Notes: generated by a model not told the origin, from the letters alone. Positions 42,900 through 54,949 are shown, numbered from the stretch's first letter. The stretch: DNA of 64,000 bases from Coccinella septempunctata (GCF_907165205.1 NC_058190.1:39916116-39980115), one strand, 5' to 3'. A program made the numbers and translations.

Positions 42900-43400
42900 G
42901 ATGAAATTTTTCAATTCTCTTCTCTAATTAAATAATTAAAAACATTAGGACATGCTGTAGAACATTTTCAACAGGTTTGAGAGTTTGAGGTTAGGAGTTA
43001 GGACGGTTAGGTTATATCATAGACCTTTTGGTAATTTATTAGTGTTCTTCTTTAATTGAATAAACCTAAGGACACATTATAGCTTATAATTATATATTAG
43101 TTATTAGCAGATCTATGAACAAAAAAAAGGGAAACTCAAATTTACAATTTACCGAGTTCATTGTTTGAAGTATTATTAGTAAAAAAAAAATCTTCTTGCA
43201 TTATCCAGGGGCGTCATCTAGTTTTGTAGCCTCAAAACTGATGGAGTGTCAGAAACGATTACAGATTACAGACAAGGAGGACTTTGTTACAGATCTGTAA
43301 TCGGCAAAGACAACAAAAACAAACGAGTCTTGGAGAACAAACTCGAACAAAGTCTAGTTTGATTTTTAAATATTTTTGCCTCGATAGTAAGATATTTTAG
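42900..43400. promoter_or_regulatory. Divergent KRI1/C1orf43 intergenic region
   Basis: The 501 bp between two outward-facing start codons probably contain both promoters. No specific core element is called. Confidence 0.4.
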
Positions 43401-44614
43401 ATGCAGGCTAGAGCTGAAAAATTAGGATCTATAAGAATGACGGAGGAGTTATCCGGAGTGACCTATGTTATAATTATTGGACTAGGGGTTCTTACTTTAA
43501 TTCTCCTTTTCCTGTTTGGTAAACGCCAAATCATGAGATTTGCTCTTAGATCAAGAAGATCTCCTCACGTTCCCATAGGATACGGAGGGCCTAAAGTAAT
43601 ATATTTGTGATGTAATGAAATATATATTGTTATTATCTAATTGTAGGCACTAAAACTAGAAATCGAGCGAAGAATTGCAGCCATACCGAAAATTATATGT
43701 GAACCGAAACTAATAACTAAAGAAGATCCAAGGTACATAGTCACTCCTGGGCAGCAAATACCAATACATTATTATAGATTGAAAGCTGTAGATGATGTGA
43801 AAACACTAGGTAATGATATTTGGGCTAAAGTCTTGCGTTATTTAATAACTTCTATTTAAGAGGAAGCTATAAATGCAAAGAGGCATCCAAGTGAGAATTT
43901 GAGAGCCTATTTACTGACTACACTTGCAGCCCCTTTGAATGGCAGTGGTCAAAGATTGATACACCAATTCTGTGACTTATATGAGCATGCTAGACATGAT
44001 CCCAACCATTTTGGGGATGAGGAATATCAACAGTATAACAGATTATTGATGAAACTCATTGATGCGTGAGTGCTCCTTCATTTTGTCTGTTATTCAATTC
44101 AAAAATCTATAGTGGTTATTCCTTGCCGATCAATTTTTTTAGAATGTACAATTTTTATCCAAACACCTTCAACTTTTTTCATTTCCCTGCTTCTCTACTT
44201 CGTTTCATGGGTTATAGTGAATCAAAAGTGCAAAAAAAAATTATTAGTTATTATAAAGCCATTTTAGTATACAATTAAAACTGAGATATGTTTCACAGAA
44301 ATTCTTAAATTTGCAAAATCTTTTCTTGGACACTTTATTCTACTATAAAATGAAAGGACATTTCAATAGAAACTAAAATTGTTATCTTCTTCTTTCACAG
44401 TGCAAAATTAATCAAGTTTAACAATACCAGAACTCCTAATCGGCCACCAAAGAAACAAAAACATGAAAAAAATCGTAATCTATTAGATCCAACAAGGTTA
44501 CATCCATTACCTCCGAATTTCACCAATCAAGAGGATGAAATAATAAGCGTAGATTCAAGACCTACATCTCTAGCAATACCAGTTTTATCATCAGATAATG
44601 AAACTTCAGTTTAA
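43401..44614 (+). CDS. C1orf43: C1orf43 homologue (single-pass membrane protein)
   Basis: This is a Golgi/mitochondria-associated membrane protein, reported to affect phagocytosis in human cells; its biochemical role is unknown. Four exons (43401-43595, 43647-43809, 43861-44065, 44401-44614) give 258 aa (human 253), with two 51-bp introns. One membrane helix (VTYVIIIGLGVLTLILLFLF, about residues 20-39) is followed by the family hallmark KRQIMRFALRSRRSPHVPIG (human KRQIMRFAMKSRRGPHVPVG). Later conserved pieces are RHPSENLRAYLL and LYEHARHDPNHFGDEEYQQY. ATG 43437 (MTEELSGVTYV) aligns best with the human start. ATG 43401 adds 12 codons; either is possible. Confidence 0.9.
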
Positions 44615-45435
44615 ATTCATATATCTCAACGAACCTGATAGATGTCAAATGATTCTGCATTTATGTGAAACAGTAGGACTTATCGTGAAGTTCTTCAACT
44701 TCAACTTTATGTTTGACATGTGGACCTACTGAATCAAGTTGGTGGTTCCTCAATAATGTAAATGATTGAGCATACCAAAAAATAAAGAAGTTTTCGCGAC
44801 TAACTGGATAGGCCTTTGAAGGAATAAATTTGAAAATTTATATTCAAAGATATACAACAAATGAGCTCTTTTGTATAATAAAAGATTATATTCACCAATT
44901 ACAATATTGCTATCAATGAATTGACTAAACAATTTAAGAAAACGTGGATGTTTCTCATCAAAAAAAGTTGAGAATATAAAAACTTAATGTAACAATATTC
45001 ATTGGGGGCCTCATAAAAAGGTCAATGAAACGTTTTTACTTCGTATGTTGCAGAAGGAGAAGGAATTGAAAACTGTCTCCACTTTCTAATTGACAAGGCC
45101 TTATAAGAGAAACATAGTCAATTCTTTACTTTGAAATTGAGTTGATGAATTGTTCATTTTCAAATAAATCCCTATATAGTGCCTATGAATTTTATATATA
45201 ATAATGTCAGACATTACCCTTGAACACCTAATTTCTGATTATGATCTCAATAAAATACAGTTGAAATAATTAATGATAAACTAAATCCTAAAACAACCTA
45301 AGCAACTAATGAGTCCAGATGTGATGCTGGTTTCAAGAATTTATGTTGAATTTTGAAAAAATCACTTTCGATGATGGCAGAGGACGATATTGATTATTAG
45401 TTTAGGGCACATAAAAGAAATGTTTGAAAGGAATC
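44615..45435. other. Spacer between convergent C1orf43 and FOCAD
   Basis: This is AT-rich 3' UTR and spacer. Plus-strand AATAAAG (about 44780) and AATAAAATAC (about 45249) could serve C1orf43. No gene is recognised. Confidence 0.5.
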
Positions 45436-45441
45436 TTTATT
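45436..45441 (-). promoter_or_regulatory. AATAAA overlapping the FOCAD stop codon
   Basis: The minus-strand end reads ATC CAA TAA AG. The hexamer overlaps the stop, as in PNPT1 and KRI1. Confidence 0.5.
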
Positions 45442-48400
45442 GGATAGTCCTAAGATTGATATCAGCATTAAGGTATTTCATCCATTTATGTTCTCTTTTG
45501 AATTCTACATGATGTCTGAGAGCTTGCAACGTTTGTCTGAATGCAGTCTGAAAATTCTCTGGAATTGACCCTCCTTTATTGGAACTTAAATAGTAGAAGC
45601 ATTCTAGTACCTGAAAAAAGGGGTTTATTGATTATGGATGAAACAATGGAATTAGGACATTGTTTCAGTGAAAAAAGTATGTTCAAAATGAATATTTTCA
45701 GAATTCAGGGGAAAGCACCAAAGCAGCAAAATTTTTTTTTATATAAACTATTCAATTCAGTTCCCTACCTTCGAACTATCATGAGCCCATTCCTTCATCT
45801 CCAACAGAATATCAGCTGCCGGGGGTAACAATTTCAAATACTGATTTATGTCCAAATGTGAACAAGTGAAAATGTGGAAACCAGAAAAGGCTACTATCAC
45901 AATTACAAGTACCTCCATAAGGAATATTATGTATGATTGAGCAGAATTATCTGCAACAGCAACCTCGATCCTACCTATCAGATCTATCGTCCATTGAATG
46001 CATTCTCCAAGATTTTTCTGTTGTATGAATATTTTGAGGAATTCCTCTAAGGGGTAATTGCACCTGAAATTGCTCCATTTTAATTAGCCAAAGTTATATA
46101 CAAGGAAACAAATAGACATCTGAATCGGCTCAATCAATAAGTTTCAACTAAATCTGATCAGAAATTTAAGATGTTTCAATATTGTCACTGAATTCAGAGA
46201 GATTTCTGATGTGGCAATAACTGAAGCCAGAAGAATATTATTTGAACCTGTCGGAAGCTTTTATTCTCTACTCACTTTGTGTTCACTCTGTCTCTATCAA
46301 CCAAATCGTCCAACCATTTCAATTTTTCCTTAGTGTTAAGAGCAAGTTTGCATCTTATTTTTACTGCTTTCTGATAGAGTTCATCAGTCATTTTTTCTGG
46401 TATGGGTAATGCAGTGACGTTTTTCAGTAAATCGGGAGGGTAACAAGGAACACAATTCAAGAATATATCAAAGATCTGTAAAAATTTAAATTCAGTTGTA
46501 TTTATTGGAGAAACAGAATTTTCTCTTACCTCATCTGATTCATTAAACGATTCTAATGTAGCATCTATATAAGACACTATGACCTTTTTACTAATATCTT
46601 GAACAGCAGGATTGGCCAATACATCTTTGAGAGCATCGATTAGCGAAATGATGAATTCTTCGTTTTTTTTATCAGTCTTCAAATGTTGCGCATAGTTCAA
46701 GGTGCTGTTAAAAAATCTTTCGAATATCGTGGGTTGTATACTATTCGCTAAGAATTTCAAGTTTCCATAGATAAGTAACGCTCCTTCAAGCTGTAAAACA
46801 AAATGAATATGTTATGCTATCGGCAATGTCCGGAGTGATTAAATTTAGGTCTTCCTAGGCGAATCACACTAAGTGCCAAATTTCAGAAATTTCGGACTTT
46901 GCCTGACTTTGACTTTCGTAGAAGTGGAAATTGCGTTGCCCTGACAAGGTCCAATGAGACCAACACCATCTATTCTTTCTAAACAAAATGAAATTTTTTT
47001 TGGAACTTTGCGATTTAGATTGTAACATTTGTCGATTTGATATCAGCAGGTGTCATGTATGTGAATTGATTTAGTTTATTATTCACCCTTGGCATGAAGA
47101 CTTTTGAACTACTCTCTGTATTTAGAAGTAACCTACATGGATCTTTCTTTCAGACTTAAAAGAAAATTTGTAATACTCCTTAACTTTTTAACAAAATTGA
47201 GAATGTGAATATTTATCTTGAGCTTCTTATTTGTGAAGAAACAGGGTAAGTGGTTTACTCTTTTTGAGTGTTTGGATTTTTTAATTCTAATTATAAAAAT
47301 ACTTACATCCTCATAATCTCCAATCAATGTTTCAATATAATTTTCTACAAATCGTCTGGCAGTACCTGATATCATGACCTGATGTGAAGCGATTGTTATG
47401 CAATAACTTTTCAATTCTGGCTCATTGAAGAGCTGATGAAGAAACGCCCAGTTATAAGGAGGTAAAGGTTTACTGTATTCCTGACTTAGTATTCTCATGC
47501 ATTCAATGAAGACGTGTTTGTATAGTCCATTCCATTTGTTCATCTAAGAATAATACAATAGTTAATTTGGTGCACTCAAATATTGATACTGTTAGTCAGG
47601 TTCATTAGTATCGAACTATTACCTGTGTAGTACAATACATGACAACACCTCTAACTAAGCTATGACTTGGTAAAAGTGAATAATCGATAGGCTCTTTTTT
47701 GGAAGCGATATGATATACGTATTTTGGATATTCGTCCACCTCTCTTTTGATCATTTTTATTAGGAAATCGCCAACTACAGATAAATCGGTCTGATCCTTC
47801 AGGAAATTAATCCAACAAATACCTGTAAACATTTTCAAGAAGCACATTGATAAGTCTCTAGAATGATTTATTGGGTTTTCAATTTGAAAACAGTTTATTA
47901 CAAGCAATTTGCATTTACCTGGAACAAGTTGAGGTACAATATCAGACTTGGAGGCAGAATCTTCATTCAGATATTGCTCTGGAAAATGAGGAGAAATGTT
48001 CTCCAGACCGAATTCAGCCAAGGAATTGAGAGCAGCTTTTTTCACCTCGATATCTGCATTATTAACTGCATAATCCCAAATTGTGCAGATAACCTCCTTC
48101 TGTAAATCCTTATGGTGTTCTGGGTGCATTAAACTGGATATGGCAGAGGCCAGACCGCACATACTAAAAATATGTTTTGAAAATTACCTAATTCACTTGG
48201 TAAAACAAATGGTATCCGATGGTTATCAATTGATTTTTTTTTTTAATTATAATTTTTCGAAACTATGCTTGGATCTTGTTGAGATTGAGTGTTTCTCACA
48301 TGTTAACCTTCAACTTCAATTTTCAGAAACATGAATTTTTTTATCTGGTAAAAATAACAGAAAAAATCTCACCTTTTTACCGTTTTTGTTCTTTTGTCAG

Positions 48401-51400
48401 TCAAATATTTTGGCGCTAATGTCATCCAGGTAGTTTTGATATCTATAATACCTTCACTGCATAGGACAGATATGGCATCTATAGCAATTGAAGATGCCAA
48501 TTCACCCTCTGCTTCGGAACACTTATTCAATATTCTCGACAAATGCGCTACCATTTCCTCCCCATAAAGCTTAGAGCTGAAATTCTAAAGTTTTTTAACA
48601 ATTCATATCTATTGTATGAGATGCTTACTTGATCTCACAAATTTGTTTTATTATAAGTGCCTTATTGACATAATATTCCCATTTATGTTCAGTTGGTTCC
48701 TCCTCGGTAAGCATTTCTTCCAGCAAAGGATAAGCAGTTTTGTCAGTCTTCCATAAATCAAACATGAGTCTCATTCCGAATGTTTTTAATGCATTATCTG
48801 AACTGCTGTGTACTACTTTTATGGTTGTCACAACTTTCCGATAATTTTCCCTCATATTAGCTAATTTAGTTAAATACTTAAATAGTTCAAAATGAACCTT
48901 AGGATTAGAGGTATTCGATAAATTGTACAATGTCAAAGTAAGTACTAAATGACTGAACTTCTTAAAATTTTCTAGGTAAGTACATATGATCTTGAAAGCT
49001 GCCAAGGTAATGTCACAATCGTTCAAGTCACAAATGAATAACCCAAAAACTACATGGATTACTTTTCGGATGAATTGATCTCCCGAAACCTCAACTTTTT
49101 TTAAAAACTCTAAAATGGATTCTTTAGTCTTCCACGACTCGCATACAGCCATCACTTCAAATGCAGTACACAACTCTTGGTTTGTTGAAATAATGTCGTG
49201 ATATCTCTCGTGAATTTGTCTGAGATTAGAAGATTCTACAGTTCGTTTCATTCTCAAGAGATTATCGATGTTTATGTAGATTTCATCTGCTTTGGAACAA
49301 ACATCTGCACTCAAACTTGACGGATTTCCAATCCAGTGGAGGATAGCAACTTTGATGGATTGTAAAACAAAATAATTCACGTTTGGTCGATTAATTAAGA
49401 GTTCACCTAAAATAAGATTGAAAGTCAAATATTTACCTGAAAATGAACTCAAAAAAATTATTGTTTTCTAAACAAAGGTGCCTTTAATTCTGACAGCACT
49501 ATATCCCTGATATGGGCTGCTAAGGTTAAAGGCATTCCTCATATGATAAGGAGGTGGATCAGCTGTATGCTGAGATCAAGAAACATCATAACCATGCTTG
49601 CAATAAGACTGATAAATTCAAAGTCAACAGAGGGTACCTTCAAGACAGCATTCTGTCAACTGTGGTCCCTCTTGGTAGGCAATCTAATAGCCATTAGTTG
49701 TGTTCTGTGATAGCCACCATCAGCTCACTTGATTACATCCAAGCATATGCAAATGCTATAGTTGTTTTGTTTACCGGCCATGATGACCAACTTTCAAGGT
49801 TGGTGCAAGGGTGAGCAGTTAGGTGTTTACTCTAGCAAGACTTTGATTGTACCATTATGGCTTTTATAACAATTGTGATACATGTTTGTACAGGGTGTTT
49901 ATAAATTATTTTAACATGGAAGTGCACTGTTGTATTATCAATTCTTATGGAAATCTAGTGAACATTCTGCTTCAAAAATTGTTTAAATGATTGAAATTGA
50001 ACTGAGAATATTTTAACGCCTATGACAATGTTACAATCATTCATAAAGACCCTGAAATTTTATGATAACGATATTATTATTCCCACTTACAGATTTGTAA
50101 AATATCCAAAGAGTGAGTTGATAAAGCTCTTGTTACAGCCTTAACCAAAATAAGAAGTATGGGATCTATACAATTAATTTGCTCTATTTGATCCAATAAA
50201 AGTCGAATAGCTGAAATTGTGTCCCTGGGATCATGATTCTTCGAAACTAATTTGAATAAGGCACTCACTTGCAACATCAGAATGATTTCTGTGTCAATTT
50301 TGCTCCTGCTGCTAAAATGTGATAGTTCATTCAGCAACTCAGCAGAAACTAGCAGGGAGCCTGCTGGATCGAGCTGAAACACAAAATTTTAGGGCTTCAT
50401 TCAAATATTGGTAATAATAATGAAGTGTTATAATTAACACCAACTATCCAAATTCAATGTTTTGTTTGTAATCCACGCAGTTGTTTCCTTTATTTTTTTT
50501 TCAGTTACTGCATTTCATACTTATGCATGCATGGAAGCAAGTGGAATTTTATTATGGAGCTTCGAAAAATTGTTATTCTTGAATGTGAATATTACAAGTT
50601 CTCAAATGCATTTATGTGAAAAAATAATATAAATATTAGTTTTTTTTTACTCACAGGTAACCAATTAATCAATTTGATAATCAATTCATCATCTTGACTC
50701 GACAACAAAAGATTAATCCATAGTTTCATTTTATGAAACTTAGGTTTCTTGTTTATGGGATTACAAAAACAATATTGATAAAATGAATAATTCCACATGT
50801 TCCAGGATGGGCTGAAAAATAAAAATATTTAATCATTTCACATATACAGTACATAAAGGGAATATTTTGAAACTTTGGATTTTCTGGAGTACTACCCTAT
50901 TATTTAAAGATAATACTTTTCAAGAGAAAACAACAAAAATACTTGTGAAGCTAGCCACAATCCAAAGGGTAAATTATTCTTCATTGAAAATCATATATTA
51001 ATGAGAAAAGCTGAATATTGGAATGAACCGAGTTATATATACCAAATATTATTCCCTTAATACTTACTCCTTTGAAGCAAACCTTAATTCTTTATAAATA
51101 TGCGTAAAGCACTCTGAATTATTTACGAGTATAGTAATAAAGGGATGTTGAGGTTGATACATGTTAAATTTCTGTGGGGAATTTTTTCCGTTTTTCAAAA
51201 ACTCATAGTATAAGACTCCACAAATTATTTTAACCACTCCTTTACTTATTCTGAAATGAGAAAAGTTATCAGTATTTTACTAATTATACTATCATATAAA
51301 TATTACTTATTATTAGGAATGAGGGTTATGAAATCTTCTAGTAGCTTATTCGAATCCAGTATTCCTTCCTTCAAGAGCTTCAAGATACCTTCTGCAGCTA

Positions 51401-51572
51401 CTTCATTGACTTTGCTGTCCATACTCACAACTTTACTTTGTAAGAAACAAAATTGTGCAGATTCAACTCTCCTTCCCTCATAGTTTTTCGCTATATTCTC
51501 AACTAATTTCGATATTAACGAAGATATTACAGTTTGATCCTTAGAAAGTAATTTATTATTGAGTTCTTCCAT
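45437..51572 (-). CDS. FOCAD: Focadhesin homologue
   Basis: This large alpha-helical, HEAT-like protein is linked in human to focal adhesions and to stability of the SKI RNA-decay complex. Thirteen exons join in frame: 51572-51307, 51250-51068, 50811-50655, 50373-50091, 49406-48629, 48576-48373, 48163-47919, 47822-47623, 47543-47307, 46790-46530, 46475-46276, 46063-45769 and 45610-45437. They give 1160 aa, well below human FOCAD (about 1800). Matches include QPQHPFITILVNNSECFTHI (human NHPHPLITVLEHRPDCWPVF), KTFGMRLMFDLWKTDKTAYP (human LSLRLLTSLWEKQDRVYP), GIIDIKTTWMTLAPK (human VVDIRSTWNALSPK) and PPYNWAFLHQLF (human PPVNWAALLSPL). The 12th and 13th exons contain no usable start and were found by phase alone. 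Intron 4 (49407-50090) holds retroelement debris. Confidence 0.85.
47011..47090. repeat. Third copy of the GATTTAGATCGTAAC dispersed repeat
   Basis: CGATTTAGATTGTAACATTT and the following T-rich block match 311-388 with scattered changes. The copy is intronic in FOCAD. Confidence 0.4.
49520..49830 (+). pseudogene. Degenerate LINE reverse-transcriptase fragment in a FOCAD intron
   Basis: Read on the plus strand, NRGYLQDSILST resembles the TRGCPQGGVLSP motif of R1/Jockey-type polymerases. A frameshift then leads to LLVGNLIAI (compare LLWNLVID). Next, IQAYANAIVVLFTGHDDQLS corresponds to the catalytic QAYADDIVVLVTG region with the two Asp residues lost. Several stops and frameshifts are present. 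It is antisense to FOCAD, inside intron 4, and dead. Confidence 0.5.
49886..50040. repeat. ACAGGGTG-terminated repeat in FOCAD intron 4
   Basis: It starts GTACAGGGTGTTTATAAATT and ends near AAAGACCCTGAAAT. It belongs to the loose group of short ACAGGGTG-ended elements seen elsewhere in the window. No coding capacity. Confidence 0.4.
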
Positions 51573-52181
51573 TATTTATCTGTCGTATTGTTATGTTACA
51601 TACAAGCTAGAATAGAATTAATATATTCTATTTAAATTCACACTTTTCATAAAATAATTACTCAAATGAAATATTTTGATTTTGCAAAATTTCAAATTTC
51701 TTATCACAACCACAGATGACAGTGTCATAACAAACCATTGAACATTGTAACAAACAGACAAACCAGAGACAAACTTGAGCGATCTGTACCATAGAACATG
51801 TGGAAACTACAGAGTAAAATCAAAGATTAACTTCCTCTTTGGTATAATCTCAGTTTTATATTGATCTGAGGGTATAATGTTGAAGAGACAAAAAATTACT
51901 GAATAAGAATAAATTTCAAGTGGCTCATTTCACTTGGTTCGGTAATTATTTATACTGGTTTTTCTTTATATTTGACAAAACAATCTCTGTAAGGATACCA
52001 AACCAAAGATCTCTGACCAAACTTCATTTTTCATTTGTTCTCTGTTCCGAATTTTCGGAAGGAATCTATCTCGGCCAGAGTTCTATGCAAAATTAAAAGA
52101 AATTTCTTGATTTGTTGAATTGATTGCTCTTGTATTAAAACATTTCTTTTACTCTGAGGCCACGTAAATTGATTACTCAAG
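51573..52181. promoter_or_regulatory. Divergent FOCAD/UQCR11 intergenic region
   Basis: 609 bp separate the two divergent start codons. No core element is called. Confidence 0.4.
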
Positions 52182-52425
52182 ATGCCACTTAAACTACCTT
52201 TATTGAGGATGATAGGCAAAAAACAAATCGAACAAGGATCTCAGTGGTAGGCTATTCATTTTTCCCGTAGCTGAGCTGAGTTATGTAATTTGAGATCTTG
52301 ATTGCAGGGTTTCTTCAGCAATGTTATTCGGAGCAACTGCTGGGATTGGAATTACTTATGCAACTGATTGGAAATTAGTTTTACAATATTTACCATATTA
52401 TAATGGAAAGTTCTCAGAAGAATAA
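52182..52425 (+). CDS. UQCR11: Cytochrome b-c1 complex subunit 10 (6.4 kDa, UQCR11-like)
   Basis: This is the smallest accessory subunit of mitochondrial complex III. Two exons (52182-52246 and 52308-52425) give 60 aa. The protein starts MPLKLPLLRMIGKKQIEQGS. It then has a single membrane helix (SSAMLFGATAGIGITYA) and ends TDWKLVLQYLPYYNGKFSEE. The end matches human UQCR11 (WATDWRLILDWVPYINGKF) almost residue by residue. The human protein is 56 aa, so the length fits. The splice junction falls inside the Trp codon before VSSAM. It sits head to head with FOCAD and 246 bp upstream of TM2D3 on the same strand. Its small size makes it easy to miss. Confidence 0.88.
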
Positions 52426-52671
52426 GTTAATTTATAGTTTAAGAATGTAGTTATAATTATTAGTAAATATAATAATTGAAAACGTGATTAAACATTTCAA
52501 TCTCCATTTTAATTGTAAATTTTTCATCTTACCTATTTATTTTTGGTATTTTAAAAGTTGGGCCAAAACAACTGTTTTTGACAGTTAGGTTAGGTTTACC
52601 TAACCTTATTCAAGTGCAAAGCAAACCAAAGCTTTCTTGATTATTTTCTTATTGATGAAGGATATTAGAAA

Positions 52672-53605
52672 ATGCAATGTATGCATATAAATATTCGAAA
52701 AGCAACATTCATATTGCTTTCAGTTATGATTAATTATGTAAATAATATACAAATGGGTAGGTGAAAATTCAACATACATATTTGATATTTGACTTCTAAG
52801 CTCTGTTTCAGCTGAAAATTTTATGGAATCCGACTTTAAAAATCAAGTGAAAAATAATACGTATAAAAAGCAGGAAATATTTATTCCAAAGCCTGTTCAG
52901 GTAATGAAGAAAAATTTACATCACCAAGAATAATATTATTTTTTAATTACAGGAAGATTTAGTATTAACATGCCCTTCAGATGTTGCATGTAAAGATCTT
53001 GAAGTACCATGTTTAGACTGCTATGTTAAATATAATTGTGAATATGGAAGTTTATTGAATGCTACATGTACAGCTAAACCTGTTGTTAAATGTATAGTGA
53101 GTAATATCAACTATTGTAAGTTGATAAAATATTAATGTTCATATATTGTAGGGAGAAAGAAAATTCCAAAGACCATATATTTGCAGATATTGTTATCAAA
53201 CAGATCATTGGGAACATAGTTGTGAATTAAAAGCCAATTGTAATTCAGTAGCTTCTCCTAAAGTTTATTATACTACCAATTGTACAGTACATAAAGATAT
53301 AATTTGCCTAGGTAAAGTCACTATATAGGTGAGAAACATAAATTCTATGTTTTAATTTTTCAGGAAATCGTTTATTTGATAAACGATTACCATGCAATTG
53401 GACTGGAGGGTATCGTTGGTTAACAGCTTTAGCTCTCAGCGTAACACTTGGGGGGTTTGGGGCAGATAGGTTTTACCTAGGTCACTGGCAAGAAGGAATA
53501 GGTAAACTTTTCAGTTTTGGAGGCCTTGGCGTATGGACATTAATAGACGTTATACTCATTTCTTTACATTATCTAGGTCCAGCAGATGGTTCTTTATTTA
53601 TCTGA
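52672..53605 (+). CDS. TM2D3: TM2 domain-containing protein 3 (almondex orthologue)
   Basis: This membrane protein is required for Notch signalling in flies (almondex). Five exons (52672-52756, 52812-52900, 52953-53096, 53152-53311, 53364-53605) give 239 aa. The N-terminus has a hydrophobic signal-like segment (ATFILLSVMINYV). Next is a Cys-rich ectodomain (LTCPSDVACKDLEVPCLDCY, ICRYCYQTDHWEHSC). The TM2 domain follows: CNWTGGYRWLTALALSVTLG, GFGADRFYLGHWQEG, and GGLGVWTLIDVILI with the DRF motif at 194-196. The tail GPADGSLFI is the family end (human GPADGSLYI). ATG 52681 in the same frame is an alternative start. It is convergent with KXD1 only 88 bp away. Confidence 0.92.
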
Positions 53606-53693
53606 TTATATTTCCATGTGTATATATGAATTTTAAGAATTTGAACTCATTATGAAATTAAATAAAATGTAATTCTGAATAAATAAAATGTTT
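53606..53693. terminator. Overlapping 3' ends of TM2D3 and KXD1
   Basis: Only 88 bp separate the two stop codons. Plus-strand AATAAAATG (about 53661) and AATAAATAAAATG (about 53679) can serve TM2D3. The nearest minus-strand AATAAA is at about 53592-53597, inside the TM2D3 coding end, so KXD1 transcripts probably run into TM2D3. Confidence 0.5.
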
Positions 53694-54171
53694 TCAATCT
53701 TCCTTTGGTTGAAATATATTTTCATCACTATCCTGCATATCAGAGTTCTCTAAAGGGTTGTTATTTGAATAAGCCTCTGCATAAGCTTCTGGGTATTGAG
53801 CTGATATTTTGGTTTTGATTGCTCTGATTTTTTTGAAGATGTAATCCAAATCTTTTTTCATCTCTAGAAATGTTTGACAGTGTTTTTTGAATTCTGGACC
53901 TACTGATTTCAACCTAGAAGCGCTTAGCGCATTGCAATTGGTTAACATTTCGTTAGTTTTCTCAAATCTTTGTAACCTAGAATTCACAGTATTAAATATG
54001 ATTTGAACATGAAAATTTCCCAATTTACATTTGTTTTTGGGCTATTATCATTGATTTCACATCTTGCTGATCGATTATACCAGCTAATCCTTGAATGAAT
54101 ACCTCTGGGGCTGTGTAGTTTTGAAAACATTCAATACTGAAATCACTTTCTGGTGTTCCTTTACTTTCCAT
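53694..54171 (-). CDS. KXD1: KxDL motif-containing protein 1 (BORC subunit)
   Basis: This subunit of the BLOC-one-related complex couples lysosomes to kinesin through Arl8. Two exons (54171-54029 and 53976-53694) give 141 aa. The core matches the family: DQQDVKSMIIAQKQMLQRFE, KTNEMLTNCNALSASRL, and MKKDLDYIFKKIRAIKTKIS, which contains the KxDL motif (Lys-Lys-Asp-Leu). QYPEAY follows. The tail is shorter than in human and acidic. The start MESKGTPESDFS is the first ATG after the open region. The gene is divergent from CTDSPL2 and convergent with TM2D3. Confidence 0.92.
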
Positions 54172-54949
54172 GTCTCCTTTTAAGTTTTATGAAGTTAATA
54201 AATAAATATGCGAGATAACTTTTATTAAGAGGTCTTCTGTAACTACTGATTATAAAACAAACATTTTACCAGTTTGCTGAGAGTGCTGTTTGTTTTCATT
54301 CATTAACAAAGATTAGATCTTTTCAATAGTCGATTAGTCCTCAAGATTTTTGATAATTTGTTTGAGGATAATACGCAAAATCCAGGGAAATAATTTGATT
54401 CGACGTATACGCAGCAAACGCAATCAAACATGCGCGATAGCGAATCCTACTTTAAGAACATAAAAAGTGAAATGACATCTAGCGTGGGACGCCATTTTTG
54501 AGCGTTCTTATTTTATGAAATTTTTAATAAAAATGATGCTGCAGTTGTTTTAACAGTGATAGAGTTGATGAATTCCCTGCAAACTCGAGGTAAGAATGCC
54601 AATTATTCAACATGAGTTTATGGGATATTTCTGTAGCATTCCGAATTATTCATCAGGTCAGCTTTTGCCGCTAATTATTTGTAAACAAATACTAAAGCCA
54701 TTTGTCGGTCTTTTTCATATAAATTAATTGAGAAAAAGTTATTTCATTACTGCTAAATATAATAACATTAAATTATAGATGAGATTCGTGTTTATGAGAT
54801 CCAAAAGTCCTTGAAAGAATTTATTTACAGTAGTTTCAAAAGGGAAAAGCCAAAAACTATTTTACCGCTTATTCTTCCTTGGCGCATTCAAATTTGGTTC
54901 CAAATCAAATGGAAATTGCTTCTTATTTTAGGTATGAAGAGATGTCAAG
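54172..54949. promoter_or_regulatory. Divergent KXD1/CTDSPL2 region with CTDSPL2 leader exons and a uORF
   Basis: The CTDSPL2 side appears to have a leader exon ending at 54589 (CTCGAG, then gtaagaatg) and a second exon beginning at 54779 after aaattatag. If so spliced, an upstream ATG at 54568 opens a 69-codon frame that ends at TGA 54964-54966. That frame overlaps the main start at 54950 in another phase. Another acceptor-like site (cttcttattttag) ends at 54931. The true leader needs transcripts. Confidence 0.4.

Noticed and set aside
52031..52219. Minus-strand open frame of 62 codons
   Set aside because: It is antisense to the first exon of UQCR11, which has strong protein similarity on the plus strand.
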